From the NCBI GenBank assembly GCA_035938175.1, contig DASZHD010000027.1:62001-126000 (forward strand): a DNA stretch of 64,000 bases, given 5' to 3'. The position numbers and the translations under genes were made by a program. The notes beneath the pieces were generated by a model, which saw only the letters and a list, made by a program, of their open reading frames with translations, made no database searches and had not been told where the DNA came from. The stretch is from DASRDE01 sp035938175 (GTDB taxonomy: Bacteria > Vulcanimicrobiota > Vulcanimicrobiia > Vulcanimicrobiales > Vulcanimicrobiaceae). Below, piece after piece: positions 16,695 through 25,911 of this stretch (its first letter is position 1; each line of letters begins with the position of its first letter).

Positions 16695-18205
16695 CCTCGC
16701 TCCGATCGCGGCTGATCGCCTGGTACGTCGGCGTAGCTGCGGTAACGGTGCTGCTGATCGGGCTTCTTACCAGCATCGTTTTCGCGAAACTCGTCTCGTT
16801 CGACGTCTCGCAGACGCTGCAAAAAGCCGGCGGCCATATCATGCCGCTGATTTTGCAGTATGCGTCGTTGCCGCCGGACGAACGCCCCGACCTCCAAAGT
16901 TATCTGCAGGCGCATCTCTCGAATCTCGGCGTGCTGGTCGCGCTCGCGCCCCCCGAACCGCCGCAGTTCTTACAATTGCAGTCGCGCGCGATCGCGCCGG
17001 CGATCGGATCCCCAAAGATGTTCGGATCGCCGCTGCGTCCGCCGCTGTTCGTGCGGCTGCTTGCATTTGAAGTTCATCCCGTAAGCGTCGCGTTTCCCGG
17101 CGGCACGGCGCTGCTGTTTGCCGATCCTGCGCGGCTGCGTTCGACGATGGTCCAGCTGTGGACGATCGTGATTCTCTTTGCGGCGCTGCTCATGGCAATC
17201 GCGTGGCGCATTGCGATCGTGGTCGCGGATAACACGCTGGAACCGCTGCTTCGCACGACGCGCGCGCTGAACCGCTTCGGCGACGGAGACTTCACTCCGG
17301 AAGGGGTCAGCACGTCCGACCGAACGGAACTGGGCGAACTGGCGCGCGCCTACAACCGCGCCGTACAGCAAATCACGCGCGCATTCGACGAGCGTTCGCG
17401 GGCCGAGGCGGAGATGCGCCAATTCGTCGCCGATGCGGGCCACCAGCTGCGTACGCCGCTCACCGTAATCGTCGGCTATTTGAGCGCGATGTCCAACCGT
17501 CCGGAAACACCGCGCCGTGCCGAAGCAATCCACTCAATGCTAATTCAAAGCCGCCGCATGAAATCGCTTATCGACGATTTGATAACGCTTGCGCGGCTGG
17601 AGCACACGGTTCCGAATGCCGCGCACGCGGCCGACGTCGGCGAGGTCCTCGTGCGAATTCCGGCGTCGTTTCCGCAAACGGTGCAGCCCCGCATCCGGAT
17701 CGCGCCGCCGGACGATTCGGTATGGGTGCGCGCCGACGAAGAAGATCTTCTCGATGCGGCGTCCGCACTCGTCGACAACGCGCTGAAGTACGGGCGCGAG
17801 TCGCCCGTCGACGTCGCGGTTCGCAGCGGCGACCCCTGGTGCGAGATCGTGGTAAGCGACCGCGGACCGGGGATGAATGCGAACGATCTGCGACACGCAT
17901 TCGATCGTTTTTACCGCGGCAGCGCCGGGGAAGGCATCGCCGGTACCGGCTTAGGTCTGGCGATCATTCGCAAAAGCGTCGAACGCGCGGGCGGAACGAT
18001 CGAATTGCACAATCGCGACGGCGGCGGACTTTGCGCGACGATTCGTCTGACGCGGGTCCCAAATCCATCCCAACAACGCGCCGTACCATTGCTGCATGCA
18101 GTACACGCTCATCGTGATTTTTCTGAACCTTCTGGCGACGCCGCTGCTGGCGCAGGAGATGCCGCCGATGGAGGGGCCGCCACCGGAAATCCGCGCGCAT
18201 CTTGA
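16691..18205 (+). CDS. Two-component sensor histidine kinase
   Basis: The 504-residue protein begins MTSLRSRLIAWYVG with a first membrane helix (about 12-33), a periplasmic sensor region of about 120 residues, a second helix (about 155-178), HAMP (about 180-235), HisKA with H251 in DAGHQLRTPL, and a HATPase with N-box DNALKYG, G1 DRGPGMN, F-box FDRFYRG and G2 GTGLGLAII. The usual kinase end comes near IRLTR, but the frame stays open another 50 residues and overlaps the next gene by 110 bases, so the last part is probably a low-information tail. Partner: the regulator at 16005. Confidence 0.92.
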   Translation: MTSLRSRLIAWYVGVAAVTVLLIGLLTSIVFAKLVSFDVSQTLQKAGGHIMPLILQYASLPPDERPDLQSYLQAHLSNLGVLVALAPPEPPQFLQLQSRAIAPAIGSPKMFGSPLRPPLFVRLLAFEVHPVSVAFPGGTALLFADPARLRSTMVQLWTIVILFAALLMAIAWRIAIVVADNTLEPLLRTTRALNRFGDGDFTPEGVSTSDRTELGELARAYNRAVQQITRAFDERSRAEAEMRQFVADAGHQLRTPLTVIVGYLSAMSNRPETPRRAEAIHSMLIQSRRMKSLIDDLITLARLEHTVPNAAHAADVGEVLVRIPASFPQTVQPRIRIAPPDDSVWVRADEEDLLDAASALVDNALKYGRESPVDVAVRSGDPWCEIVVSDRGPGMNANDLRHAFDRFYRGSAGEGIAGTGLGLAIIRKSVERAGGTIELHNRDGGGLCATIRLTRVPNPSQQRAVPLLHAVHAHRDFSEPSGDAAAGAGDAADGGAATGNPRAS

Positions 18206-18587
18206 GCAAGCGCGCAGTCAAACGCGGACGGCGGTAATGAATTTGCTCAGCGCCGATCACCGCGCGAAGGTGCAATCCGTCGTCGATTCGTTCAACGCCG
18301 GCAATCTTTCGATGTGCCAAGCCGCGGAGAAAATCGCCGGCGTGCTTTCGCCGGCCGAAAGCGCGCAAGTCCTCGCACAGGAACAAAAGATGCGCGAGTC
18401 GCTCGGTCCGCCGCCGCCGCCGATGCCACCGCCGGGCATGCCGCCGCAACAAATGCAGCCTGGACCGGGTGCACCGCCGCCGCATGAAATGCCGCCTCCG
18501 CATGTCGAGATGCACTTTGTGCGAATGACGGGAAAACACAGACCGGATGCCGGCGAAGTCGTCTTGATGCTGTCGGCAATTCCGTGA
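18096..18587 (+). CDS. Small periplasmic protein, Spy/CpxP-like helical segment
   Basis: The 163-residue protein has a clear signal peptide (MQYTLIVIFLNLLATPLLAQ) and a helical middle (IRAHLEQARSQTRTAVMNLL then SADHRAKVQSVVDSFNAGNL), ending in a Pro/Met-rich tail (PPPPPMPPPGMPPQQMQP). The length, signal and helical part resemble periplasmic stress-sensor accessories such as CpxP or Spy, though no LTxxQ motif is present, so this is only a resemblance. It starts inside the 3' end of the sensor kinase gene, which suggests it modulates or is regulated with that two-component pair. Met-rich tails can bind copper (inference). Confidence 0.6.
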   Translation: MQYTLIVIFLNLLATPLLAQEMPPMEGPPPEIRAHLEQARSQTRTAVMNLLSADHRAKVQSVVDSFNAGNLSMCQAAEKIAGVLSPAESAQVLAQEQKMRESLGPPPPPMPPPGMPPQQMQPGPGAPPPHEMPPPHVEMHFVRMTGKHRPDAGEVVLMLSAIP

Positions 18588-18596
18588 GGACTCCGT

Positions 18597-19472
18597 TTGG
18601 CTCACCTGCGTTTGGGGCGCCTCCGGGTGAACGTGCGGTTCACCCGGCCGGCGCCGGGCAGACAATACGACTCAAAGCGCGCGATTCGTATCTCGTTTGC
18701 CGCGTCGGTGTTGCTGCACGTTCTCACGCTGCCGTTTGTCGTGGCCCTCTTCGCGGCGGTTCTTCCGCCCGCGTCTTCGCACGCTAAGCCGCCGGAAGAA
18801 ATCGTCTCCATCTCGAGCGCCATTCGCTTGGAAAAACGCGCGCGCCCGATTCCGCCGGCTCCGCGCCGGCAGACGAACGTCGCCGAGCGCGTGCAAACGC
18901 GCACGGCACAAGCCGCCACGCCGCAGCCTGCACCGACAGCGCAAATCGCCGCGCTTTCGCGGACGGATCTTCACGCGCGCACGTACTATGCGCCCAAACA
19001 CACGCGCGAAACGCAGCATGCAACGCTGAGCGCGTCTGAGCTTGCCGATCAGCAGGCGATGTTTGCGCGAACGATCGCGCAGGCAAGAGAACAGACGGAT
19101 CCCGTTGCCGCTGCGGCACGCCCCGTACAGCCGTCGTCTCGGAGATATTACGCGTTCAACATCGAGGGGGCCCAAGGCAATCTGCATAACGGCGAAGGTT
19201 ATCTGATCCCCATGAAACGATGGACGGACGGTCCGTATACGTTCTACTACGTGCGCTATTGGGTGATTTATCCGGACGGAACCACCGAGCAAGGCATCGT
19301 GCCGTGGCCGATCCATTATTTGACCTCGGACGATCCGTTCGCGCGAGGAATCCGGCACATGCCGCTGCCCGGACCCGGTCCCGATTTTACGGCAAGCGCA
19401 AACGACATGCAGCCGCTGGTAAAGGACTGCTACGATCACCGCTACCCGTACTGTCTGATCCAGCACGAGTAG
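18597..19472 (+). CDS. Inner-membrane-anchored protein with TonB-like layout, function unknown
   Basis: From a TTG at 18597 with GAGGA six bases upstream, the product is 291 residues: a basic N-terminus, one transmembrane segment (ISFAASVLLHVLTLPFVVAL, about residues 32-51), a Pro/Ala/Arg-rich linker, and a C-terminal domain with YYAFNIEGAQGNLHNGEGYL and FYYVRYWVIYPDGTTEQGIV. The single anchor plus proline-rich spacer recalls TonB, but there is no recognisable TonB C-terminal domain. I do not know its function. It follows the two-component cluster by 9 bases. Confidence 0.65.
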   Translation: MAHLRLGRLRVNVRFTRPAPGRQYDSKRAIRISFAASVLLHVLTLPFVVALFAAVLPPASSHAKPPEEIVSISSAIRLEKRARPIPPAPRRQTNVAERVQTRTAQAATPQPAPTAQIAALSRTDLHARTYYAPKHTRETQHATLSASELADQQAMFARTIAQAREQTDPVAAAARPVQPSSRRYYAFNIEGAQGNLHNGEGYLIPMKRWTDGPYTFYYVRYWVIYPDGTTEQGIVPWPIHYLTSDDPFARGIRHMPLPGPGPDFTASANDMQPLVKDCYDHRYPYCLIQHE

Positions 19473-19487
19473 CGCCCGCAATTCGTA

Positions 19488-21188
19488 CTACGGCGTACTC
19501 GATGGCGCGGGCGTGGGCGATCCCTGCTCGGGTGACGGCGGAGCCGGCTGCGCTTGCGGTTTCGGGAAGCAGCCGTCGGGAGCGCTAATCGCGGGCGTTT
19601 GCGGTAACGGCGGAGTGGCGGTTAGGCCCACGCCTAACGGATAATTCGATCCGCCGTCCGTCATCGTTTGCACGACGATGCGCGACGATCCCGGATTCAC
19701 GGTAACCGGTTGGCCGATCTGATATTTTTGGGAAACGCGCGCGCAGCCGACCTGATACAGCTGCCCGTCGACCAAGAAACTGCTGCGGACGACGCCGCCC
19801 AACGGCTGCTCGTACAAATAGAGTGTTGCCGCGGCGTTGGTCGGATTGTTCACGTCAAACGTCAGCGTGCGAAGAACGCCGTAATCGCCGTAATCGCGGC
19901 CGCTGCCGTCCGCCGGCGGCGGCGTCGTCGCGCCGTACTGCGTGAACGCATCGTCACCGCCTACCGTGTACGAAAGCGTTTCCTGACCATATCCGGACAA
20001 CATAAATGCGCCGGTGCGGTGATGTCCGTCGTCGGGTAAACGTGGTTGATTGACGTATTGGGCGATTTGCGCGTCAGATACGCCGGGCGGCACCGCGACG
20101 ACCGCTACGTCCACCGGTCCGCCGGAGAGCACGTTAATCCCGATGCTTCCGGCTAGGCCGTCCTGCGGCGAAGCCAAAAAGTCGTCGGCGACATACGGCA
20201 ATTCCCCGACGTCGGCGACGATGCCGGCGTTGTGCGGTTTGGCCGTCAAAAAATCGCGCGATACCGCATGTCCGACGCTCATGACGTCGATGTTCGGCCC
20301 CGCCGATGCATCGATGAGTTGAACCGTCGCCGGATCGTTCGGTTGTTCCGGCGTCAGTACGACGACGATGCGCCGCTGCTCGCCGCTATTTTGATGGTAA
20401 TAGTACAAACGCGCGGGTGAATTGGCGGCGACCCGGTTACGGTACAGGACGCCGTTCGCGATCACTTTTTCCGGATCGTCGTCATAAAACAACAGGGGCG
20501 GATCGAACGGCGCGACGTTTACGTTTTGCACGCTGACCGTCGTCACCGTATTGACGTCGAAGTACTGATCGCCGCCCGCCGCCTGAATCGGAACCGGAAC
20601 GTCTGCGCTTGCACCCGGGGCCAAGAGCTGGGGAAGCGCGAACGCGCCGAGCTGCGCGCGTACACCGGGCTGCGTCTGCACGACCTTTTGAACGGCGCGC
20701 GAGACTTGCGCTTGCAGCCATTGCGGATCGACAGCGTCCCCGGTGATTCGCAGTGTCAGGTTCGCGGGGACGCTCGCCGCATTAAACGCGACGCGCACCG
20801 GCACTTGCACGGACGCACCCGTTCCATCGGTAACCGTTACTAAAGCCCGCCCGGTTTGCTGCGTCGAGGATACGGTAACGGTGCGCGCGTTTTGATCCAC
20901 GGTGAGCGTTGCGACCGGGACGTCGATCGCTGCAGACAACGCTCCGTTTGCTCCCGAAACCGACAGCGTTTGCGCTTCGCCCGGATGAAAGTTTACTGCA
21001 TTCGGTGCCACGGCAAGCGCCGGGGCGGGAACGGTTGACGGAACCGCCGACGGCGATCCCTCGGGCAATGGCGATCCCGCAGGCGACAGCGAGGGTGCCG
21101 CCGAGGGCGAGGGCGCCGGCGTGACGGGCGCAGGCGAGGGCAGGGGAGTTGCTTGGAGGAGCGCCGCGAGTACCAGGGCGATGGTCAT
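19488..21188 (-). CDS. Large secreted protein of unknown function
   Basis: The 566-residue protein has a short hydrophobic start (MTIALVLAALLQA), a Pro/Ser/Ala-rich segment to about residue 60, and then what look like all-beta domains: an Ig-like stretch (LAVAPNAVNFHPGEAQTLSVSG, VTVSSTQQTGRALVTVTDG) and a longer part with repeated strand patterns (RLYYYHQNSGEQRRIVVVLT, TLTFDVNNPTNAAATLYLYE). The C-terminus is again Pro/Ser-rich. No catalytic motif is visible. It converges with the gene ending at 19472, with 15 bases between. Confidence 0.65.
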   Translation of the reverse strand: MTIALVLAALLQATPLPSPAPVTPAPSPSAAPSLSPAGSPLPEGSPSAVPSTVPAPALAVAPNAVNFHPGEAQTLSVSGANGALSAAIDVPVATLTVDQNARTVTVSSTQQTGRALVTVTDGTGASVQVPVRVAFNAASVPANLTLRITGDAVDPQWLQAQVSRAVQKVVQTQPGVRAQLGAFALPQLLAPGASADVPVPIQAAGGDQYFDVNTVTTVSVQNVNVAPFDPPLLFYDDDPEKVIANGVLYRNRVAANSPARLYYYHQNSGEQRRIVVVLTPEQPNDPATVQLIDASAGPNIDVMSVGHAVSRDFLTAKPHNAGIVADVGELPYVADDFLASPQDGLAGSIGINVLSGGPVDVAVVAVPPGVSDAQIAQYVNQPRLPDDGHHRTGAFMLSGYGQETLSYTVGGDDAFTQYGATTPPPADGSGRDYGDYGVLRTLTFDVNNPTNAAATLYLYEQPLGGVVRSSFLVDGQLYQVGCARVSQKYQIGQPVTVNPGSSRIVVQTMTDGGSNYPLGVGLTATPPLPQTPAISAPDGCFPKPQAQPAPPSPEQGSPTPAPSSTP

Positions 21189-21249
21189 CGGGTGTGTTCG
21201 TACGCACGCACGGCCTTGCGGGCCTGCGCGGCGTTGGTATTCTTAGGAT

Positions 21250-21627
21250 ATGACCGAAGGGGCGGACGTTCAGCCTGCATCATACTTGGAGCGCTTCGTC
21301 GCGCTGTTCAACACGGGCGTGCGTACGCACGACTTTTCCCAATTTCTGGAGTACTTCTCCGACGATGCGGTTCTGGAGTACGACGGCGTTCCCGATCCGC
21401 CGCTGCTGGGCAAGCCGGCGATCGTTCAGCGTTACCGCGACGATCCGCCGGACGATCAGATACGCGTCGTCCGGTGGAAAGCGGAACGCGATCGTATCAC
21501 CGCGGAGTTTCGATGGAACGATATTCCGGAAGCACGCGGCGGATGCTTCGTGATCGATCGGCGCGGCGAGAAGATCTCGCACTTGACGGTGGCTTTCGGC
21601 GGTCCGGCTACGCGGTGCTTTAAGTAG
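21250..21627 (+). CDS. SnoaL/NTF2-like small protein
   Basis: The 125-residue protein fits the cystatin-like NTF2 fold used by SnoaL-like enzymes: N-terminal helix YLERFVALFNTG, then DFSQFLEYFSDDAVLEYDGV, a short loop LLGKPAIVQRYRDDPPDD and four strands ending IDRRGEKISHLTVAFGG. Family members are small isomerases, hydrolases or ligand-binding proteins, and no specific activity can be assigned. It is a single gene divergent from the large secreted protein at 19488. Confidence 0.75.
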   Translation: MTEGADVQPASYLERFVALFNTGVRTHDFSQFLEYFSDDAVLEYDGVPDPPLLGKPAIVQRYRDDPPDDQIRVVRWKAERDRITAEFRWNDIPEARGGCFVIDRRGEKISHLTVAFGGPATRCFK

Positions 21628-21672
21628 TGAGGTTCGCTCACGGGCAGAGCTTCAGCCAGCGCAATCGGAGAG

Positions 21673-22338
21673 CTAGCACGCGTTGTCCAGAAGAATCGCG
21701 ACGAGCGCACCGCCAAGAAACAGCAGCGTTTTCTGCTGAACACACGGGACTGCATCTGCTTTGTCCTGTTTCATCCAGCCGTACAGCAGTCGTTCATATT
21801 TACCGTCCCGTGTAACCAGCGCCCGACCGTACAGCCGCATTGCCTCGTCGACCGTCATGCCTAGACGCGCGCCACGCGTCGTCGCGACGTGCGATAGATC
21901 GCCGGCCGCAAGCGGCTTTGGCGGGGGAGGCACATGCGCCTCGAGCACCATATCCCCCCATGCGCAGCATCCTTGATTGAAAAAGACAACGTGGTGCACG
22001 CTGTCGTAAACGATGTGCCCTTTCGGCGGTCCCGCCGCGCCGTACGCAAAGAACGTCCCTTCGGGCATCCGGGAGTGGATATAACTGCCCGACGGCTGCC
22101 CTTTGTAGATGAATTGATCGAGCACTTTCGTTGGAGACTCTTGTGTCGACTTTTTTGTCGTGTAGATCGGCAGTTGCCCAATCCAATGCCCGATCCACGA
22201 GTTACACGGTTTATGAAAGTAGCGCTGACATGATGCATCGTCAATATCAGGCGCTGCCGGCGGCGGAGAAGCCGCAGCAGATGCTGCGCCGTGAATGATA
22301 GCAGAGATAAGGAACAAGGCGATAAGCGCTGCGCGCAT
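21673..22338 (-). CDS. Secreted cysteine-containing protein of unknown function
   Basis: The start at MRAALIALF (22338) has GGAGG four bases upstream. The 221-residue product has a signal peptide (RAALIALFLISAIIHGAASA) and a mature part with several cysteines (DDASCQRYFHKPCNSW, FFNQGCCAWGDM, DAVPCVQQ), which may form disulfides in the periplasm. A C-terminal hydrophobic stretch (TLLFLGGALVAILLDNAC) could be a membrane anchor. I do not recognise a family. Confidence 0.65.
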   Translation of the reverse strand: MRAALIALFLISAIIHGAASAAASPPPAAPDIDDASCQRYFHKPCNSWIGHWIGQLPIYTTKKSTQESPTKVLDQFIYKGQPSGSYIHSRMPEGTFFAYGAAGPPKGHIVYDSVHHVVFFNQGCCAWGDMVLEAHVPPPPKPLAAGDLSHVATTRGARLGMTVDEAMRLYGRALVTRDGKYERLLYGWMKQDKADAVPCVQQKTLLFLGGALVAILLDNAC

Positions 22339-22413
22339 GTGACCTCCGAGCCGGCAACTGTTAGACGATGAGTTCGGCCGCATCCACATCAGGTTCCCGT
22401 CGCTGAGAGATTG

Positions 22414-22445
22414 AAAAAAGAGCGGCGCCCGTGCAGGCGCCGCTC
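22414..22445 (-). terminator. Rho-independent terminator of clpC
   Basis: On the minus strand a 10-base-pair GC-rich stem (22445-22436 with 22429-22420, loop of 6) is followed by six T. It lies 26 bases after the clpC stop. Confidence 0.85.
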
Positions 22446-22470
22446 GCGTCGATCTCTTTCGTGAATAGCG

Positions 22471-24969
22471 TTACGTTGTGAGTTGCTGCGCCTCGCGCTG
22501 CGGAGGCGGTTCCACATTTGGAACTTTGCTGAACCGCAGCTTCTCCGGATTGTCCGGGTCCACTTCGCCCAGAATGCGATCGCCGGCACCGAACGTACCG
22601 CGCAGCATCTCCTCGGCGAGCTCGTCTTCGACTTCGCGCTGAATTGCGCGGCGCAGCGGACGCGCGCCGTACTGCGGATCCCAGCCCTTCTTGGCAAGGA
22701 GCGCTTTCGCTTCTTCCGTCACTTCGAGGCTCATCTCTTGCGCCTTCACCTCGCGCATGACTTTCTCGAGCTCCAGTCCGACGATCTGCTCGATCTGCGG
22801 ACGCGTGAGCTGATGGAAGACCACGATTTCGTCCAAACGGTTCACGAACTCGGGCCGGAACGTATGTTTGACCTCTTCCAGCACCTTGTTCTTCATGCGC
22901 TCGTATTGGCGGGCCTCGTCGTCTTCGTTGGCTTTTTGCGTGCGGAATCCGATGTCGGTGGTCGTTTGAATTCCCGTCGCGCCGACGTTTGACGTCATGA
23001 TGATGACGGTGTTTTTGAAGTCGACTTGCCGGCCTTGCGAATCGGTCAATCGTCCGTCGTCCAATACCTGCAGCAGCAGATTGAAGACGTCCGGATGCGC
23101 TTTCTCGACTTCGTCGAGCAGCACGACCGAATACGGACGGCGGCGTACGGCTTCGGTGAGCTGTCCGCCCTCTTCATAACCGACGTATCCCGGAGGTGCG
23201 CCGACCAGACGAGAAACCGCGTACTTCTCCATGTACTCGGACATGTCGATGCGGATCATCGAGTCCGAATCGTCGAACAGAAACTCGGCGACGCTGCGCG
23301 CGACTTCGGTTTTGCCGACGCCGGTCGGGCCGAGGAACATGAACGAACCGATCGGACGGTTCGGATTCTTCAGGCCCGCGCGCGAACGGCGGATCGCCCG
23401 GACGATGACGTTGATCGCTTCTTCTTGTCCCACGACGCGCTTATGAAGCGAGTCGGCCATGTTGAGCAGTTTTTCGGTTTCGGCCTGCGCCAGGCGGCTG
23501 ACCGGAATCTTGGTCCACGACGAAACGATATAGGCGACGTCTTCCTCGGTAACTTTGACGATCTTGTCACTCTGCGCGCGCTTCTCTTTCCATTCCGTTT
23601 CGAGACGCGCTTTTTCGAGGCGCACCTTTTCTTCTTTGTCGCGCAGCGATGCGGCTTTGTCGAACTCTTGCGCTTTGACGACCGCTTCTTTTTCTACGAC
23701 GATCTTGCGCAGTTGCGCGTCGATCTCGCGAATCTCAGGCGGCGGAAGCGTCGCTTGCAGCCGGACGCGCGATGCGGCTTCGTCGATCAAGTCGACGGCC
23801 TTATCGGGCAAGAAGCGATCGGTGATGTACCGGTCGCCGAGCTTTGCGGCGGCCGCGAGCGCGCTGTCGGTAATCTGCACTTTGTGGTGCGCCTCGTACC
23901 GGTCGCGCAAGCCTTTCAAGATCTCGATCGTCTCTTCGACCGTGGGTTCTCCGACCATCACCGGCTGGAAGCGCCGTTCGAGTGCCGAGTCTTTCTCGAT
24001 GTGTTTGCGGAATTCGTTGAGCGTCGTCGCGCCGATGCACTGCAGTTCGCCGCGTGCGAGCGCCGGTTTGATGATGTTGCTGGCGTCGATTGCGCCTTCT
24101 GCCGCGCCCGCACCGACCAGCGTGTGCAACTCGTCGATGAACAGGATGATTTCGCCGGCCGCGCCGCGGATTTCGTCCATGACGCGTTTCATGCGCTCTT
24201 CGAACTCGCCGCGATACTTGGTTCCCGCTACGAGTCCGGCAAGATCGAGCGTGATGACGCGCTTGTCGCGCAGCGGCTCGGGAATGTCGCCCTTGATCAC
24301 GCGCTGCGCCAGACCTTCGGCGATGGCAGTTTTACCGACGCCCGGTTCGCCGATCAGCGCCGGATTGTTCTTGGTGCGGCGCGAGAGAATTTGGATGACG
24401 CGTTCGATCTCGTTGCTGCGGCCGATGACCGGATCGAGCTTCGCTTCGCGAGCCAGTTGCGTGAGATCGCGGCCGTACGCGTCGAGCGTCGGCGTCTTGC
24501 TCTTGCCTTTGGGCGCGGGCGGCTGACCTTCGGCTCCCAGCAGCGACGTCGTTTGCACGCGCACTTTCGCGGGATCGACGCCGAGATTGGTGAGCACTCG
24601 CGCGGCGACGCCTTCGCCCTCGCGGATCAAGCCGAGCAGCAAATGCTCCGTACCGATATAGTTGTGATTGAGCTGGCGCGCCTCTTCGAAAGCGAGTTCG
24701 ATCACGCGCTTCGCGCGCGGCGTGAATACCATCTCTTGCTGAACCGTCTGACCGCCGCGGCCAACGATCGCTTCGACTTCTTGGCGTACCTTCGCCAGAT
24801 TTACGCCGAGCGTCTCGAGTACTTTTGCAGCGAGGCTTTCGCCCTCGGAGATGATGCCGAGCAGAATATGCTCGGTTCCGATGTAATTGTTACCGAGCCG
24901 CTGCGCTTCTTCTTGCGCCAGAACGATGCTGCGGCGTGCTCGCTCGGTGAACGGTTCCCACATTGACAT
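22471..24969 (-). CDS. clpC: ClpC, ATP-dependent Clp protease ATPase subunit
   Basis: The 832-residue AAA+ unfoldase feeds substrates to ClpP. Domains in order are a double Clp_N repeat (RSIVLAQEEAQRLGNNYIGT and LAFEEARQLNHNYIGTEHLL), D1 ATPase with Walker A GEPGVGKT, a middle domain holding a UVR-like motif (VKAQEFDKAASLRDKEEKV), D2 ATPase with GPTGVGKTEVA, and a C-terminal Clp D2-small domain. The UVR motif and the length distinguish ClpC from ClpA and ClpB. It appears monocistronic, with a terminator right after it. ClpC is typical of Gram-positives, cyanobacteria and their relatives, which is a useful taxonomic hint. Confidence 0.95.
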   Translation of the reverse strand: MSMWEPFTERARRSIVLAQEEAQRLGNNYIGTEHILLGIISEGESLAAKVLETLGVNLAKVRQEVEAIVGRGGQTVQQEMVFTPRAKRVIELAFEEARQLNHNYIGTEHLLLGLIREGEGVAARVLTNLGVDPAKVRVQTTSLLGAEGQPPAPKGKSKTPTLDAYGRDLTQLAREAKLDPVIGRSNEIERVIQILSRRTKNNPALIGEPGVGKTAIAEGLAQRVIKGDIPEPLRDKRVITLDLAGLVAGTKYRGEFEERMKRVMDEIRGAAGEIILFIDELHTLVGAGAAEGAIDASNIIKPALARGELQCIGATTLNEFRKHIEKDSALERRFQPVMVGEPTVEETIEILKGLRDRYEAHHKVQITDSALAAAAKLGDRYITDRFLPDKAVDLIDEAASRVRLQATLPPPEIREIDAQLRKIVVEKEAVVKAQEFDKAASLRDKEEKVRLEKARLETEWKEKRAQSDKIVKVTEEDVAYIVSSWTKIPVSRLAQAETEKLLNMADSLHKRVVGQEEAINVIVRAIRRSRAGLKNPNRPIGSFMFLGPTGVGKTEVARSVAEFLFDDSDSMIRIDMSEYMEKYAVSRLVGAPPGYVGYEEGGQLTEAVRRRPYSVVLLDEVEKAHPDVFNLLLQVLDDGRLTDSQGRQVDFKNTVIIMTSNVGATGIQTTTDIGFRTQKANEDDEARQYERMKNKVLEEVKHTFRPEFVNRLDEIVVFHQLTRPQIEQIVGLELEKVMREVKAQEMSLEVTEEAKALLAKKGWDPQYGARPLRRAIQREVEDELAEEMLRGTFGAGDRILGEVDPDNPEKLRFSKVPNVEPPPQREAQQLTT

Positions 24970-25085
24970 GGTCTTTTTTCTATCCCCCTGCGTTCCCGAC
25001 TATACCCGTGTGAAGTCTCCTTGGGTTCTGTATCGGTAGGAAGGCTTAAACCCGAGCCTCCTTCTTAGCGTTGCGCCTGCCTTAC

Positions 25086-25541
25086 TCAAAAACTGAACCG
25101 TAATCCAACAAACCCGGCGGTGACGGGCGCCTCGTCGGCCGTCTGCTTATATATACGCAATTCGATTGAGGTTAGTGGCGCAATCGCCTTGCCGGCAAAG
25201 AGGGTAAGCACGGTTCCGGCGCCTTGGTTGCCTGCAAGGTCGGCAATCCCCGCGCCCGCGCCCACGTAGCCGCCCCCATAGCCCCCGCCCGTCAAGCCGC
25301 GAACCTCCAGCGTGGCCGCATAGCCGCCGCCCTTTGTAAGAGCGCCCAACACCGAGCCTTGGATCACCAGAGGCAGCGCCGGGACGGACGTACCGCTGCT
25401 GAGCAGGATGCCGAGGCCGGACGACGATTGCTGCCGGCTGGTGGAAAGCCAACCCGCAGCCACTGAGCCCGCGCGCGCGGTTTGTGGCAGTGCGGCGGCA
25501 ACAACGAGAGCGCCAAGAATCCCCGCCCGTATCAAACGCAT
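25086..25541 (-). CDS. Small exported, possibly outer-membrane, protein
   Basis: From the ATG at 25541 (GGGGAC upstream) the 151-residue product has a signal peptide (LIRAGILGALVVAAALPQTARA) and a Gly-rich, alternating body (GGGYAATLEVRGLTGGGYGG) that ends in RFSF, the terminal-aromatic pattern of outer-membrane beta barrels. It would be a very small barrel or a barrel-like periplasmic protein, and its function is unknown. It is transcribed away from the SufT-like gene, 55 bases apart. Confidence 0.6.
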   Translation of the reverse strand: MRLIRAGILGALVVAAALPQTARAGSVAAGWLSTSRQQSSSGLGILLSSGTSVPALPLVIQGSVLGALTKGGGYAATLEVRGLTGGGYGGGYVGAGAGIADLAGNQGAGTVLTLFAGKAIAPLTSIELRIYKQTADEAPVTAGFVGLRFSF

Positions 25542-25596
25542 GGCGTCCCCGTTCGCAAGCGGAGTCGCCGGGCCTTTTTCTGAACATCGCAAGGTT

Positions 25597-25908
25597 ATGC
25601 CGACAATCGAACAAGTTCGCGAATCGCTCAAAAACGTCAACGATCCGGAATTGAATATTCCGATTCTGGATCTCGGCCTGGTTTACGACATTGCGGTCGA
25701 GGGCGACGCCGGCGAACACGTGACGGTCGTCATGACGCTCACGTCACCGATGTGTCCGGTCGGACCGCTGTTCAAGCAATCCGTCGAAGACAACGTGAAG
25801 AGCATCGACGGCGTGAAAACCGTCAATGTCGACATCACGTTTTCACCGCCGTGGGATCCGCGCGAAATGGCGACGGAAGACGTGAAGGTGATGCTGGGAT
25901 TGTGGTGA
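25597..25908 (+). CDS. MIP18/SufT-like iron-sulfur assembly protein
   Basis: The 103-residue protein is a complete MIP18 (DUF59) domain: VRESLKNVNDPELNIPILDL with the DPE motif, GLVYDIAV, and the cysteine motif SPMCPVG (C53). Such proteins help mature Fe-S proteins, and a related family (PaaD) serves phenylacetate oxidation. No paa or suf genes are nearby, so a general SufT-like role is more likely. The ATG at 25597 gives a product of the usual length; longer upstream frames run into the divergent gene. Confidence 0.88.
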   Translation: MPTIEQVRESLKNVNDPELNIPILDLGLVYDIAVEGDAGEHVTVVMTLTSPMCPVGPLFKQSVEDNVKSIDGVKTVNVDITFSPPWDPREMATEDVKVMLGLW

Positions 25909-25911
25909 GGG

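Noticed and set aside
23026..24966. Long open frame antisense to clpC (646 codons)
   Set aside because: It lies exactly opposite a strongly conserved gene, has arginine/leucine-rich composition typical of GC-rich antisense frames and no family features.
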